This document shows positions 14,051 through 21,265 of a DNA stretch of 23,967 nucleotides, in pieces (within the stretch, counting starts at the first letter, position 1; each line of letters begins with the position of its first letter). A program made the position numbers and the translations under genes. The stretch spans positions 1 to 23,967 of the forward strand of contig JADYYZ010000083.1 of assembly GCA_020853405.1 (NCBI GenBank), read 5' to 3'. The stretch comes from Acetobacteraceae bacterium. GTDB taxonomy: Bacteria; Pseudomonadota; Alphaproteobacteria; Acetobacterales; Acetobacteraceae. The notes beneath the pieces are model-generated. The model searched no databases. It saw nothing but the letters and a program-made list of their open reading frames with translations, and had not been told where the DNA came from.

Positions 14051-14731
14051 GTGGCGGACCCGACCATCACGGTTCGGCGTGATTTCCCAAGGCCCGACAC
14101 TGCGCTGCTTGCACCGCTCCGCGACGTGCCGGTGTGCTGGCTGGTCGATGCGATGGGCCGCAAGGCTGCGCTCGATACCGCGATCCGCCCGCTGACCCGC
14201 CGCCGGCACATCTTCGGCACCGCGCTGACCATCGACGCATCGCCCCGCGACCACACCACACCCTGGGCGGCGCTGGCGTTCGCGAGATCCGGCGATGTCG
14301 TGGTGATCCGCACCCAGCAGCAGGAACCCCACGCGATCTGCGGCGACGTCATCCTGACCATGGCGAAGAACGCCGGCGTCGTCGGCCTCGTGACCGACGG
14401 CTTCGTGCGCGACATCGCCGGCATCGAGCCGCTCGACTTCGCGGTGTTCGCGCGCGGCACCTCGCCCAACAGTCCCTCGCTTGCCGGCCCCTGCAGCATT
14501 GGCCTGCCGGTCGTGCTGGGCGGTGTCGCGATCGATTCCGGCGACCTGGTGGTGGCCGACGAGGAAGGGGTGGCGATCGTGCCGCAGGCGCGGCTGGCCG
14601 AGACGGCGGCAGCACTCGATGCCGTGCGCGACAAGGAGGCCAGGATGGAACAGGCGGTGAAGGCAGGCCAGCGCGTGCCCGACTGGGTCGAGGCAGCGCT
14701 TTCCTCCTCGCGCGTGCGCTACCTGGACTGA
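14051..14731 (+). CDS. RraA-like / 4-hydroxy-4-methyl-2-oxoglutarate aldolase family protein
   Basis: This 226-residue protein belongs to the RraA/HMG-aldolase family. Metal-dependent members cleave 4-hydroxy-4-methyl-2-oxoglutarate or oxaloacetate; others bind RNase E. Visible family features are LVDAMGRKAALD near residue 31, GDVVVIRTQQ (81-90), GDVILTMAKNAGVVGLVTDG (98-117) with Asp116, and the adjacent Arg120-Asp121 of the pyruvate- and metal-binding DGxxRD motif. A late VVLGGVAIDSGDLVVADEEGV follows. The intact motif favours an aldolase or decarboxylase over the RNase-inhibitor role. The start could be GTG 14051 (good ribosome site) or ATG 14033. The stop shares one base with the start of the next gene, a 2-hydroxyacid dehydrogenase. 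The two are translationally coupled and may act on the same 2-oxoacid. Confidence 0.85.
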   Translation: MADPTITVRRDFPRPDTALLAPLRDVPVCWLVDAMGRKAALDTAIRPLTRRRHIFGTALTIDASPRDHTTPWAALAFARSGDVVVIRTQQQEPHAICGDVILTMAKNAGVVGLVTDGFVRDIAGIEPLDFAVFARGTSPNSPSLAGPCSIGLPVVLGGVAIDSGDLVVADEEGVAIVPQARLAETAAALDAVRDKEARMEQAVKAGQRVPDWVEAALSSSRVRYLD

Positions 14732-15720
14732 TGCCGGCGATGGCGGCCAACGAGCGCACCATCTTCTATCTCAGCCACGCGCCCGAGGCGATGTATGCGA
14801 TGCTGCGCGCGCATCTCGGCCCCGGCCTTCGGCTGCTGACACTGGCCGAGGACGACGATGCCGAACGCTTTGCCGCGCTGCCGCACGCCGATGCGGTGCT
14901 GGTCGGCGCGCACCGGCTGCGGCGCGACTATATCGAGGCCGCGCCAAGGCTTTCGCTGGTGCAGCACCAGGGCGTGGGCTGGCACGACACGGTCGACCAC
15001 GCCGCGCTGAAGCAGCGTGGCGTGCGGCTGGCGATCAACCCGCTGATGACCGCCGAGACGGTCGCCGAGCACGCGCTGATGCTGATGCTGGCGGCCCTTC
15101 GCCAGCTCGCGCGGGCCGATGCGGCGACACGCCGCGGCGAATGGCTGGTCAATGCGCTGCGCCCGATCTGCCGCAACCTGCGCGGCGCCACCGTGGGCAT
15201 TGTCGGCATGGGGCGGATCGGCAGCGCGCTGGCCGCCCTGCTGCAGCCGTTCCGGGTGCGCGGGCTTTACTGCGATCCCTATGTGCAGTTGCCCGAGGGG
15301 CTGGAGACCGCGCTCGGCTTCAGCCGCGTCGGCCTTGCCGAGCTGCTCGCCGAGAGCGACATCGTGAGCCTCCATGTGCCGGCCACGACCGAGACCCGTG
15401 CGATGATCCGCACCGAGACGCTGGCGGCGATGCGCCCGGGCGCGTTCCTGGTCAACACCTGCCGCGGCCCGGTGGTCGATACCGACGACCTGGTCGCCGC
15501 CCTGCGCTCGGGCCGCCTGGCAGGCGCTGGCATCGACGTGTTCGAACCGGAGCCGCTGCCTGCCGGCCACCCGCTCTACAGTCTGGCGAACGTCACGCTG
15601 ACGCCGCACACCGCCGCCGGCACCCGCGACACCATGGAGATCAAGCTGCGCGAGGCGATGGAGAACATCGCCCGCTTCTTCGATGGCGGGGTGCTGCGCC
15701 ACGAGGTCGCGCTGGACTGA
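14731..15720 (+). CDS. D-2-hydroxyacid dehydrogenase
   Basis: This 329-residue NAD(P)-dependent enzyme belongs to the D-isomer 2-hydroxyacid dehydrogenase family. Its Rossmann motif is GMGRIG (159-164) inside ATVGIVGMGRIGSAL. The catalytic residues are Arg245 in VNTCRGPVVD, Glu274 in DVFEPEPLP and His293 in LTPHTAAGT. The substrate domain includes LVQHQGVGWHDTVDH (76-90) and the AETVAEHALMLMLA helix. It starts with ATG at 14731 overlapping the RraA-like stop (TGATG), so the two proteins are probably made together. The pair could reduce the oxoacid released or used by the aldolase; the substrate is not known. It differs clearly from the family member at 2453 (for example Cys before the catalytic Arg), so this is not a recent duplicate. 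Confidence 0.9.
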   Translation: MPAMAANERTIFYLSHAPEAMYAMLRAHLGPGLRLLTLAEDDDAERFAALPHADAVLVGAHRLRRDYIEAAPRLSLVQHQGVGWHDTVDHAALKQRGVRLAINPLMTAETVAEHALMLMLAALRQLARADAATRRGEWLVNALRPICRNLRGATVGIVGMGRIGSALAALLQPFRVRGLYCDPYVQLPEGLETALGFSRVGLAELLAESDIVSLHVPATTETRAMIRTETLAAMRPGAFLVNTCRGPVVDTDDLVAALRSGRLAGAGIDVFEPEPLPAGHPLYSLANVTLTPHTAAGTRDTMEIKLREAMENIARFFDGGVLRHEVALD

Positions 15721-15726
15721 CGCCAA

Positions 15727-15756
15727 CGCCCCGAATGCGCGAGCGCATTCGGGGCG
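15727..15756 (+). terminator. 12-bp hairpin after the 2-hydroxyacid dehydrogenase gene
   Basis: Perfect arms 15727-15738 and 15745-15756 flank a six-base loop, beginning six bases after the stop codon. No T-tract follows. It is probably the end of the plus-strand rraA-like operon. Confidence 0.55.
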
Positions 15757-15791
15757 ATGCGCGGCCCCGGCCGCGGGCCACGTCGTTTCCT

Positions 15792-15816
15792 CGCCACGAG
15801 GCAAGAACTCGTGGCG
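15792..15816 (-). terminator. 9-bp hairpin after yggS
   Basis: Arms CGCCACGAG (15792-15800) and CTCGTGGCG (15808-15816) enclose a seven-base loop. It lies 13 bases after the yggS stop on the minus strand. It has no T-tract. With the hairpin at 15727 it makes a back-to-back pair between convergent genes. Confidence 0.45.
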
Positions 15817-15829
15817 CTGGCATGAGCCG

Positions 15830-16498
15830 CTAGCGCGCGCCGAAGATCGCGCTGCCGACCCGCACCTCGGTGCTGCCGCATTCGATCGCCGTCCGGTAGT
15901 CGCCGCTCATGCCCATGCTGAGCCAATCGAGGCCCATGCGCGCGCCCAGTGCCGCCAGCGTGCGGAAGTGCGGTGCAGGCTCGTCCTCGGCCGGCGGGAT
16001 GCACATCAGCCCGGCGATCGCGAGCCCCTTCGCCGCGCAGGCGTCGCGCAGCGCCTCGGCCGCGTCCGGGTCGCAGCCACCCTTCTGCGGTTCGCGCCCG
16101 ATATTCACCTGGATCAGCAGCTGCGGCGCGCGTCCCTCCTTCTGGATCGCGCCGGCCAGCGCATCGACCAGCGAGGTGCGGTCGAGGCTTTCGATCACAT
16201 CGACGAGCCGCACCGCATCGCGCGCCTTGTTCGATTGCAGGCCGCCGATCAGGTGGAGCCGAAGCTCCGGCACCTGGGCGCGGAGGGCAGGGAACTTCCT
16301 GGCCGCCTCCTGCACCCGGTTCTCGCCGAAATGGCGCTGGCCCGCGGCGCAGGCGGCCAGCACCGCATCGGCGCCGAAAGTCTTGCTGACCGCAACCAGG
16401 CGAACCGCCTCCGGATCGCGCCCGGCAGCGCGCGCCGCCCTGCCCAGATGCTCGCGCACGGCTTGCAGGTTGGCTGCGATCGCGGATGCTGTGTTCAT
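15830..16498 (-). CDS. yggS: YggS/PLPBP family pyridoxal-phosphate-binding protein
   Basis: YggS proteins bind pyridoxal 5'-phosphate in a single TIM-barrel domain and help keep its level and amino-acid pools balanced; no enzyme activity is established. The 222 residues match the family. The PLP lysine is Lys39 in RLVAVSKTFGADAV, with GQRHFGENRVQEAARKF (53-69), LHLIGGLQSNKAR (81-93), LLIQVNIGREPQKGG, GLMCIPP and LSMGMSGDYRTAIECGSTEVRVGSAIFG. The ATG at 16498 gives an N-terminus that lines up with E. coli YggS within a few residues. This start codon overlaps, head to head, the ATG of the thiE-like gene in a shared CATG, so each gene's ribosome site lies inside the other's coding sequence. Confidence 0.94.
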   Translation of the reverse strand: MNTASAIAANLQAVREHLGRAARAAGRDPEAVRLVAVSKTFGADAVLAACAAGQRHFGENRVQEAARKFPALRAQVPELRLHLIGGLQSNKARDAVRLVDVIESLDRTSLVDALAGAIQKEGRAPQLLIQVNIGREPQKGGCDPDAAEALRDACAAKGLAIAGLMCIPPAEDEPAPHFRTLAALGARMGLDWLSMGMSGDYRTAIECGSTEVRVGSAIFGAR

Positions 16499-17060
16499 GC
16501 ATCCTGAAAAGGCCGCGCTGCTGGCCGCGTCAAGACGGCTTCACCCCGCCTGCGACCGGCGGGGCAGGAAACTGCCGGCACTCTGGCTGTTTGCCGACGA
16601 TTCCCGCGTGCCCGACCCCGCCGCGGTGCTGGCCGGCCTGCCGCGCTCGGTGGGGGTGGTGCTGCGCGGCAGGGCGGCTGCGGGGCCGATCCCGCGCGGC
16701 CGCGTGGTTGCGGTTGCCGGCCGCCTGCGGCCTGGCTGCGGGCTGCATCTGCCCGCTTCCTTGCTGAGGCGCCCGCCCTTCGGCTGGCGGCGCGCGCGGT
16801 TCGTCACCGCCGCGGTGCATGGCGTGGCCGAGGCGGTGCGCGCACGCCGCCTTGGCGTTGCGATCGGCTTCGTCTCGCCCCTGTTCGCGACCGCGAGCCA
16901 CCCCGGCGCCAGGCCGCTCGGCCGCCTGCGCGCGGCCAGGATCGCGCATCTGCTGCCGGCAGCGGGGTTCCTGGGCGGCGTCAGCGCCGCCCGCGTGCGG
17001 GGGTTCTCGCCCGCCGCGTTCGGCGCGATCGAGGCGCTGCTCGATCAGCCGAAGGTCTGA
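16497..17060 (+). CDS. Thiamine-phosphate synthase-like (ThiE/TenI fold) protein
   Basis: The 187-residue protein resembles the ThiE/TenI family in layout. An early strand is LPALWLFADDSRVPDP (26-41). Later come the phosphate-loop-like FATASHPGARPLG (130-142), an RAARIA helix, and the terminal FLGGVSAARVRGF (158-170). Thiamine-phosphate synthase joins the pyrimidine and thiazole halves of thiamine. However, several residues of true ThiE, including the Lys of the usual T-K pair near the phosphate loop, are replaced (SHPG). A regulatory or divergent role like TenI is equally possible. No other thiamine gene is nearby. No other Met exists before the conserved region, so the start at 16497 overlapping the yggS start appears right. 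The 3' end overlaps the convergent otnC by 16 bases. Confidence 0.7.
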   Translation: MHPEKAALLAASRRLHPACDRRGRKLPALWLFADDSRVPDPAAVLAGLPRSVGVVLRGRAAAGPIPRGRVVAVAGRLRPGCGLHLPASLLRRPPFGWRRARFVTAAVHGVAEAVRARRLGVAIGFVSPLFATASHPGARPLGRLRAARIAHLLPAAGFLGGVSAARVRGFSPAAFGAIEALLDQPKV

Positions 17061-17680
17061 AGCAGATCGTCGATCTGGGCCGGCGTCAGGGTGCGGGTCG
17101 GCACGCCGCGCAGCAGCAGCGCGAGCCGGGCGGCCTCCTCCAGTTCCTCGGCGGCGTAGACCGCATCGGCAAGGCTCGCGCCGCACACGACCGGGCCATG
17201 ATTGGCCAGCAGCACGGCCTTCGCCCCGCGCGCGGCCTCAGCGATCGCCGGTTCCATCGCCGCATCGCCCGGCCGGTAGTACGGCACCAGCGGCACGGTC
17301 CTGCCCGCGCGCATCACGAAATAGGGCGTAAGCGGCGGGATCGGGCTTTGCGGGCCGGCATCGGCGAGGCAGGCGATCGCGGTGGCGTGCGTCGAATGCA
17401 GGTGCACGACCGCGCCGCAGGCCGGCCCGCGTGCCTGGTAGAAGGCGCGGTGCATGAACACCTCCTTCGATGGCCGGTCGCCGGAGAGGTGCGCGAAATC
17501 CGCACCCAGCCTGGACAGCCGGGCGGGGTCGAGCCGGCCGAGGCAGGAATTGGTCGGCGTCATCAGGAACCCGTCCGGCAGCCGTGCCGAGATGTTGCCG
17601 GCACTGCCGACCGAGAAGCCGCGCGCGAACAGGCTGGCTGCCAGCTCGCACAGCAGGGCGCGGAGCTCAGGCTCGGTCAT
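17045..17680 (-). CDS. otnC: 3-oxo-tetronate 4-phosphate decarboxylase (class II aldolase fold)
   Basis: OtnC decarboxylates 3-oxo-tetronate 4-phosphate to dihydroxyacetone phosphate, the last step in use of four-carbon acid sugars such as threonate or erythronate. The 211-residue class II aldolase/adducin protein shows the zinc site: His93 and His95 in VVHLHSTHAT and His161 in LLANHGPVV. Glu73 in PSKEVFMH and GSAGNISARLPDG (25-37) are also typical. Fuculose- and ribulose-phosphate aldolases share the fold. The 4-base ATGA overlap with the otnK gene upstream makes the OtnC assignment strong. It is the last gene of the long minus-strand operon; its 3' end overlaps the convergent thiE-like gene by 16 bases. 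Confidence 0.9.
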   Translation of the reverse strand: MTEPELRALLCELAASLFARGFSVGSAGNISARLPDGFLMTPTNSCLGRLDPARLSRLGADFAHLSGDRPSKEVFMHRAFYQARGPACGAVVHLHSTHATAIACLADAGPQSPIPPLTPYFVMRAGRTVPLVPYYRPGDAAMEPAIAEAARGAKAVLLANHGPVVCGASLADAVYAAEELEEAARLALLLRGVPTRTLTPAQIDDLLQTFG

Positions 17681-18942
17681 TCCGTCATCGCCAATGCGTT
17701 GGCGAAGAAATCACGACCGCCGAAATTGCCGCTCTTCAGCGCCAGCAGCAGATCGGGGCGCGTGCCGTCTCCGGCCGCATGCGTCCAGGGCACGCCGGGG
17801 TCGATCTCCGGGCCGATGCGCAGTTGCCTCACGCCCAGCCGCTGCACCACCGCGCCCGAGGTCTCGCCGCCCGCCACCACCAGCCGGCGCACGCCGCGTG
17901 CAACCAGGCCGGCGGCGATCTCGGCCAGCGCCGCTTCGATGAACTGGCCGGCCGCCTCGCGCCCCAGGCGTGCCTGGATCGCCTGCACCCGGTCGGGCGG
18001 GGCGGAGGCTGCGATCAGCACCGGCATCGGCTTGTCGGCGGCCCACGCCAGCGCCGCCGCCGCGGCAGCCTCGGGCGACTCGGAATCGAGCGGGTCGAGC
18101 GCGAAGTGCGCCATGCGCTGGGCGGCAGCACCGATCTGGAACAGCGTCTGGCGCGAGCACGAGCCCGAGACCACCGCCCCAGGCCCGGAAACATCCGGCA
18201 GCGCATCGGCCGCGGTGGCGGCATCGAGCGCACCGCGTGCGCGGAACAGCGGCGGCAGACCCATCGCCATCCCCGATCCGCCGGTCACCAGCGGCATGCG
18301 ATCGCAGGCGGCGCCGAGATCGACCAGATGCTGTTCGCTCACCGCATCGCAGATGGCATAGCGGCGGCCCTGGTCGGAAAGCCGCGTGAAGGCATCGCGG
18401 ATCGCGTCCGGCCCCTGCGCGACCACCGCATAGGGCACCAGCCCGACGCCGTGCCCGGTCTGCCGGCCAAGCACGCGCACGAGGTCGGCATCCTGCATCG
18501 GCGTCAGCGGGTGGTTCTCCATGCCGCTTTCGCTGAGCAGGCGGCTGCCCACGAACAGGTGGCCCTGGAAGACGCTGCGCTGGTTGGCGGGGAAGGCCGG
18601 GCAGAACGGCACCATCGCCGCGCCGGTGCGCTGGGCCAGCGCATCGGCCACCGGGCCGATATTGCCCTGGTCGGTGGAATCGAAGGTCGAGCAGTATTTC
18701 CAGAAGAACTTCCCGGCCCCCGCCTCGCGCAGCCAATCGAAGGCGGAGACGGCCTCGGCCACCGCCTCGGCGGTTGGCGCGGTGCGGATCTTCAGTGCGA
18801 CCACGATCGCATCGGCCGCAGGTGGCGGTCCGTCCGGCACGCCGATCACCTGCACGGTGCGCATGCCGCCCTTCACCAGCATGCCGGCAAGGTCGGTGGC
18901 GCCGGTGAAATCGTCAGCGATGCAGCCGAGAAGAAGGGGCAT
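17677..18942 (-). CDS. otnK: 3-oxo-tetronate kinase
   Basis: OtnK phosphorylates 3-oxo-tetronate at O4 using ATP, supplying OtnC. The 421-residue protein is a full-length four-carbon acid-sugar kinase (formerly DUF1537). The N-terminal sugar-binding domain opens with GCIADDFTGATDLAG (6-20) and has FWKYCSTFDSTDQGNIGP with the conserved Asp, then PAFPANQRSVFQGHLFV. The C-terminal nucleotide domain has VVAGGETSGAV, PGVPW and LALKSGNFGGRDFF. It starts nine bases after the methyltransferase stop, which puts it in the same operon as the pterin-like enzymes upstream, and overlaps otnC by four bases. No dedicated dehydrogenase or OtnI isomerase is adjacent. The glxR and hyi genes at 4698-6377 belong to the same superfamilies and could contribute. 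Confidence 0.93.
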   Translation of the reverse strand: MPLLLGCIADDFTGATDLAGMLVKGGMRTVQVIGVPDGPPPAADAIVVALKIRTAPTAEAVAEAVSAFDWLREAGAGKFFWKYCSTFDSTDQGNIGPVADALAQRTGAAMVPFCPAFPANQRSVFQGHLFVGSRLLSESGMENHPLTPMQDADLVRVLGRQTGHGVGLVPYAVVAQGPDAIRDAFTRLSDQGRRYAICDAVSEQHLVDLGAACDRMPLVTGGSGMAMGLPPLFRARGALDAATAADALPDVSGPGAVVSGSCSRQTLFQIGAAAQRMAHFALDPLDSESPEAAAAAALAWAADKPMPVLIAASAPPDRVQAIQARLGREAAGQFIEAALAEIAAGLVARGVRRLVVAGGETSGAVVQRLGVRQLRIGPEIDPGVPWTHAAGDGTRPDLLLALKSGNFGGRDFFANALAMTE

Positions 18943-18951
18943 GCCAAGACC

Positions 18952-19803
18952 CTAACGCGGAATGGCCAGCACGTCGCGATGGCCGAGGCGGAGCGACAGG
19001 CGTCCCCTGCCGCCATGAAGCATCCGCGCCTGCCGCCAGGCGGCATGGCGGGCACGGTGGCGCGGGTCGGCCCGGCAGGCGGCGTCGGCGTCGCCATGCA
19101 GGATCGCCGACAGCATCGCGGTCTGGTCCGGGCCGATCCGCCAGTCGCTGGGTGCGCTCAGCACGCAAAAGCCGCGTGCCTCGAACAGCTCGATCGCCGC
19201 TGCCGGCGCGCGATGGCCGAGCGCCGGGCCAAGCCCCTTGTCGCGGCCCTGGTCGCGACGGAAGGCAGCGGCCAGTGCCCTGTCGGCAGGAAGGTGAGGG
19301 CGCCAGCGCACCCGGCCGTCGGCGATCAGCGCCGCATAGAACGGAACCGACAGGCGCGCCGAAAGTGCCGCGAGCCACGGCCGCGAGACCAGGTCGCACA
19401 GCGCGGAATTCACCACCGCGTGGTGGCCGGCCAGCGGCAGCCCGCCGATCTCGGCAAGGTCGCCCTGCCGTGCCTCCACCCGCCAGGCGCCGCCCGGCGC
19501 GTGCACCAGCAGCGCCCGCCCCGGTGTCGTCACCTTCAGCCCCAGCGCCTCGGCCCACAGGGCGATGGTCTCGAACGCTGCCTCGATCAGCCCGGCGTCG
19601 GCATCGAACAGGGTCCAGGCCTGGGCGCGGTAGATGCGCGGCGCCAGCCAACGGAACAGCGAACCCGACCCGGCGCCGAGATCGAGCAGCCTCGGCCGCG
19701 CCGGCAGGGTGGCGATCAGCGCGCCGGCGATCGCCGCGCTCCGCGCCCGCGCGTCGTGCGGTTCGCGCAACGCGAGCCAGCCGGCATCGAAGCCCTCGCT
19801 CAT
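18952..19803 (-). CDS. Class I SAM-dependent methyltransferase
   Basis: The 283-residue protein has the Rossmann methyltransferase motif I in RLLDLGAGSGSLFRWLAP (38-55). An acidic TLFDADAGLIEA follows (probable adenosyl ribose contact), then VEARQGDLAEIGGLPLAGHHAVVNSALCDLVS, which fits motifs post-I and II. The substrate is not evident. The C-terminal third is rich in Arg and has no recognised domain. The ATG at 19803 overlaps the glycosyltransferase stop by four bases, and the next gene, otnK, follows after nine bases. Lying in one operon with a pterin-synthase paralogue, a RibD-type reductase and a glycosyltransferase, it most likely methylates the product of that pathway. That role is inferred from position only. 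Confidence 0.82.
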   Translation of the reverse strand: MSEGFDAGWLALREPHDARARSAAIAGALIATLPARPRLLDLGAGSGSLFRWLAPRIYRAQAWTLFDADAGLIEAAFETIALWAEALGLKVTTPGRALLVHAPGGAWRVEARQGDLAEIGGLPLAGHHAVVNSALCDLVSRPWLAALSARLSVPFYAALIADGRVRWRPHLPADRALAAAFRRDQGRDKGLGPALGHRAPAAAIELFEARGFCVLSAPSDWRIGPDQTAMLSAILHGDADAACRADPRHRARHAAWRQARMLHGGRGRLSLRLGHRDVLAIPR

Positions 19804-20834
19804 GCGCCGAGCGACGCGGCGAACTTTTCCGCCTGCGCCGGCCAGCCGGGCAGGGCGCGGCCTGCCTCCCACGCGGCGTCCTTCATGCGCGCGCGCAGTT
19901 CGCCATCGAAGATCATGCGCCGCAGCGCCTTCGACAGCAGCGCGTGCTCGCCCGGCTTCGAGAGCACGCTCCAGGCCGGCTGTGCGAGCTCGGCGATCGC
20001 GCCGCCGGCGGTGAGCGCAAGCGGGATGCCGTGCGCCAGCGCCTCGGCCGCAGCCATGCCGTAGCCCTCGTACCAGGTGGCGAGCGCGAAGATGTCGGCG
20101 CTCTGCCACAGCGCCTCGAGCGCGGCACCACCGACTTCGCCGGCGAAGGTGACGCGCGCGGCGATGCCCAGCTGGTCGGCCAGCGCGCGCAGGTGGGCGG
20201 CGTGCGCCGGGTCGCGCCCGGCCGTGCCGACGATGGTAAGCCGCCAGTCGAGGTCGCAAAGCCGGCCGAGCGCCCGCAGCAGAACGTCGTGCCCCTTGCG
20301 CGGCACCAGCGCGCCGATGCTGAGAAGGTGGCAGCCGGCACCGCGCGTGCCGGGCGCGCGGCCGGCCGGTTCGGTGCCCGGTTCCACCACCGCGATCCGC
20401 TCGCCTGCCACGCCCATCGCGGCCAGCGCCTCGGCGGTCGGCTTCGAGGTGGCGATCAGGCGCCGGAGCCGCGGCAGCAGCCGCGATTCGCGGGCACGGA
20501 GCTGCGCGGCATCGGCCGCGGCCAGGCCCTTTTCCAGCGGCGTCGGGTGATGGATCAGCCCGACCGCGCGGGCAATGCGGGGATCGTCGGCGAATGGCGC
20601 GAAGGCCGGCAGGCCGAGCCCGTCGAGCACGAGGCACCAGTCGCCGGGCAGGCCAGCCAGCGTGTCGGCTGCGTTCGCTTCGGCGGCGGCGTCGGCAAGC
20701 GGATGGCGGCCGACCTGCTCGACCACCAGTACCTGGTGGCCGAGCGCCCGCAGGCCGGAAACGATCGCGCGGTCGTAGTTGTAGCCGCCGCTCACGGTAT
20801 CGAACGGGGCGGGGGCGGCAAGCGCGATCTTCAT
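19800..20834 (-). CDS. GT4-family glycosyltransferase
   Basis: The 344-residue protein is a GT-B fold glycosyltransferase of the GT4 type, which moves a sugar from a nucleotide donor with retention. The N-terminal acceptor domain begins MKIALAAPAPFDTVSGGYNYD. The donor domain carries LLSIGALVPRKGHDVLL (170-186), LTIVGTAGRDP (199-209) and the EX7E motif in WYEGYGMAAAEALAHG (Glu256 and Glu264). The ATG at 20834 follows AAGGG at four bases, and 13 bases separate it from the pterin-synthase-like stop. It overlaps the methyltransferase gene by four bases. No lipopolysaccharide or capsule genes are near, so a small-molecule acceptor made by the neighbouring enzymes is more likely than a surface polysaccharide. 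This is inference. Confidence 0.88.
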   Translation of the reverse strand: MKIALAAPAPFDTVSGGYNYDRAIVSGLRALGHQVLVVEQVGRHPLADAAAEANAADTLAGLPGDWCLVLDGLGLPAFAPFADDPRIARAVGLIHHPTPLEKGLAAADAAQLRARESRLLPRLRRLIATSKPTAEALAAMGVAGERIAVVEPGTEPAGRAPGTRGAGCHLLSIGALVPRKGHDVLLRALGRLCDLDWRLTIVGTAGRDPAHAAHLRALADQLGIAARVTFAGEVGGAALEALWQSADIFALATWYEGYGMAAAEALAHGIPLALTAGGAIAELAQPAWSVLSKPGEHALLSKALRRMIFDGELRARMKDAAWEAGRALPGWPAQAEKFAASLGA

Positions 20835-20847
20835 CGGACCCTTCCCG

Positions 20848-21255
20848 TCATGCGGCGCTGAGGGGGCCTTCGAACGCGGCCCAGGCAAGCGGGCTTTCGC
20901 GCAACGTCACGCGCAGTGCCGACAGGTTGCGCCCGTGCGCGCCCAGGCGTCCTTCCAGCAGCGCCGTGCACAGCAGTCTGTGGATGTGGGCCGCCATGAA
21001 CTCGGTGGTGGTGTTCTGGCCGGTGAACTGCAGCAGCTCGTCGAGGTTGCGGTAGTCGAACGTATCAAGCGCGCGGCGCAGCTCGGCGCGGGCAAGCCCG
21101 ATATCGACCAGCAGATTGAGCTGGTCGAGCCGGGCGGCGCGGAACTCGGCCTCCACCGCATAGGTTGCGCCGTGCAGGCGCTGGGCAGGGCCGAACGCCT
21201 CGCCGGCGAAACTGTGCGCGATCATCACGTGGTCCGAGACCGTCAGCGAATACAT
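20848..21255 (-). CDS. 6-pyruvoyl/6-carboxytetrahydropterin synthase paralogue with altered zinc site
   Basis: The 135-residue protein has the T-fold of 6-pyruvoyltetrahydropterin synthase/QueD. Visible family elements are His14 in MIAHSF, RLHGATYAVEAEF with His28, LLVDIGLARAELR (48-60) with Asp51, FDYRNLDEL, GQNTTTEFMAAHIH (79-92), and the late LRESPLAWA with Glu120. The usual HGHxY zinc motif here reads HGATY, so the third zinc histidine is Ala30. The cysteine that true synthases carry between the zinc histidines is missing. It may therefore bind metal differently or catalyse another step on a pterin-like substrate. It starts ten bases after the dehydrogenase stop with a GAGGGAG site, inside the operon. 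Confidence 0.82.
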   Translation of the reverse strand: MYSLTVSDHVMIAHSFAGEAFGPAQRLHGATYAVEAEFRAARLDQLNLLVDIGLARAELRRALDTFDYRNLDELLQFTGQNTTTEFMAAHIHRLLCTALLEGRLGAHGRNLSALRVTLRESPLAWAAFEGPLSAA

Positions 21256-21265
21256 CCGTGCTCCC

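Noticed and set aside
14051..14731. A true RraA regulator of RNase E.
   Set aside because: The DGxxRD aldolase motif is intact and the gene is coupled to a metabolic dehydrogenase, so an aldolase or decarboxylase is more likely.
17470..20064. An 864-codon open frame on the plus strand.
   Set aside because: It lies opposite otnK, the methyltransferase gene and part of the glycosyltransferase gene, all with clear motifs. Its protein is low-complexity Arg/His/Gly-rich text, as expected for the antisense of GC-rich genes.
19152..20861. A 569-codon plus-strand open frame.
   Set aside because: It is the antisense shadow of the methyltransferase and glycosyltransferase genes and has no recognisable motif.
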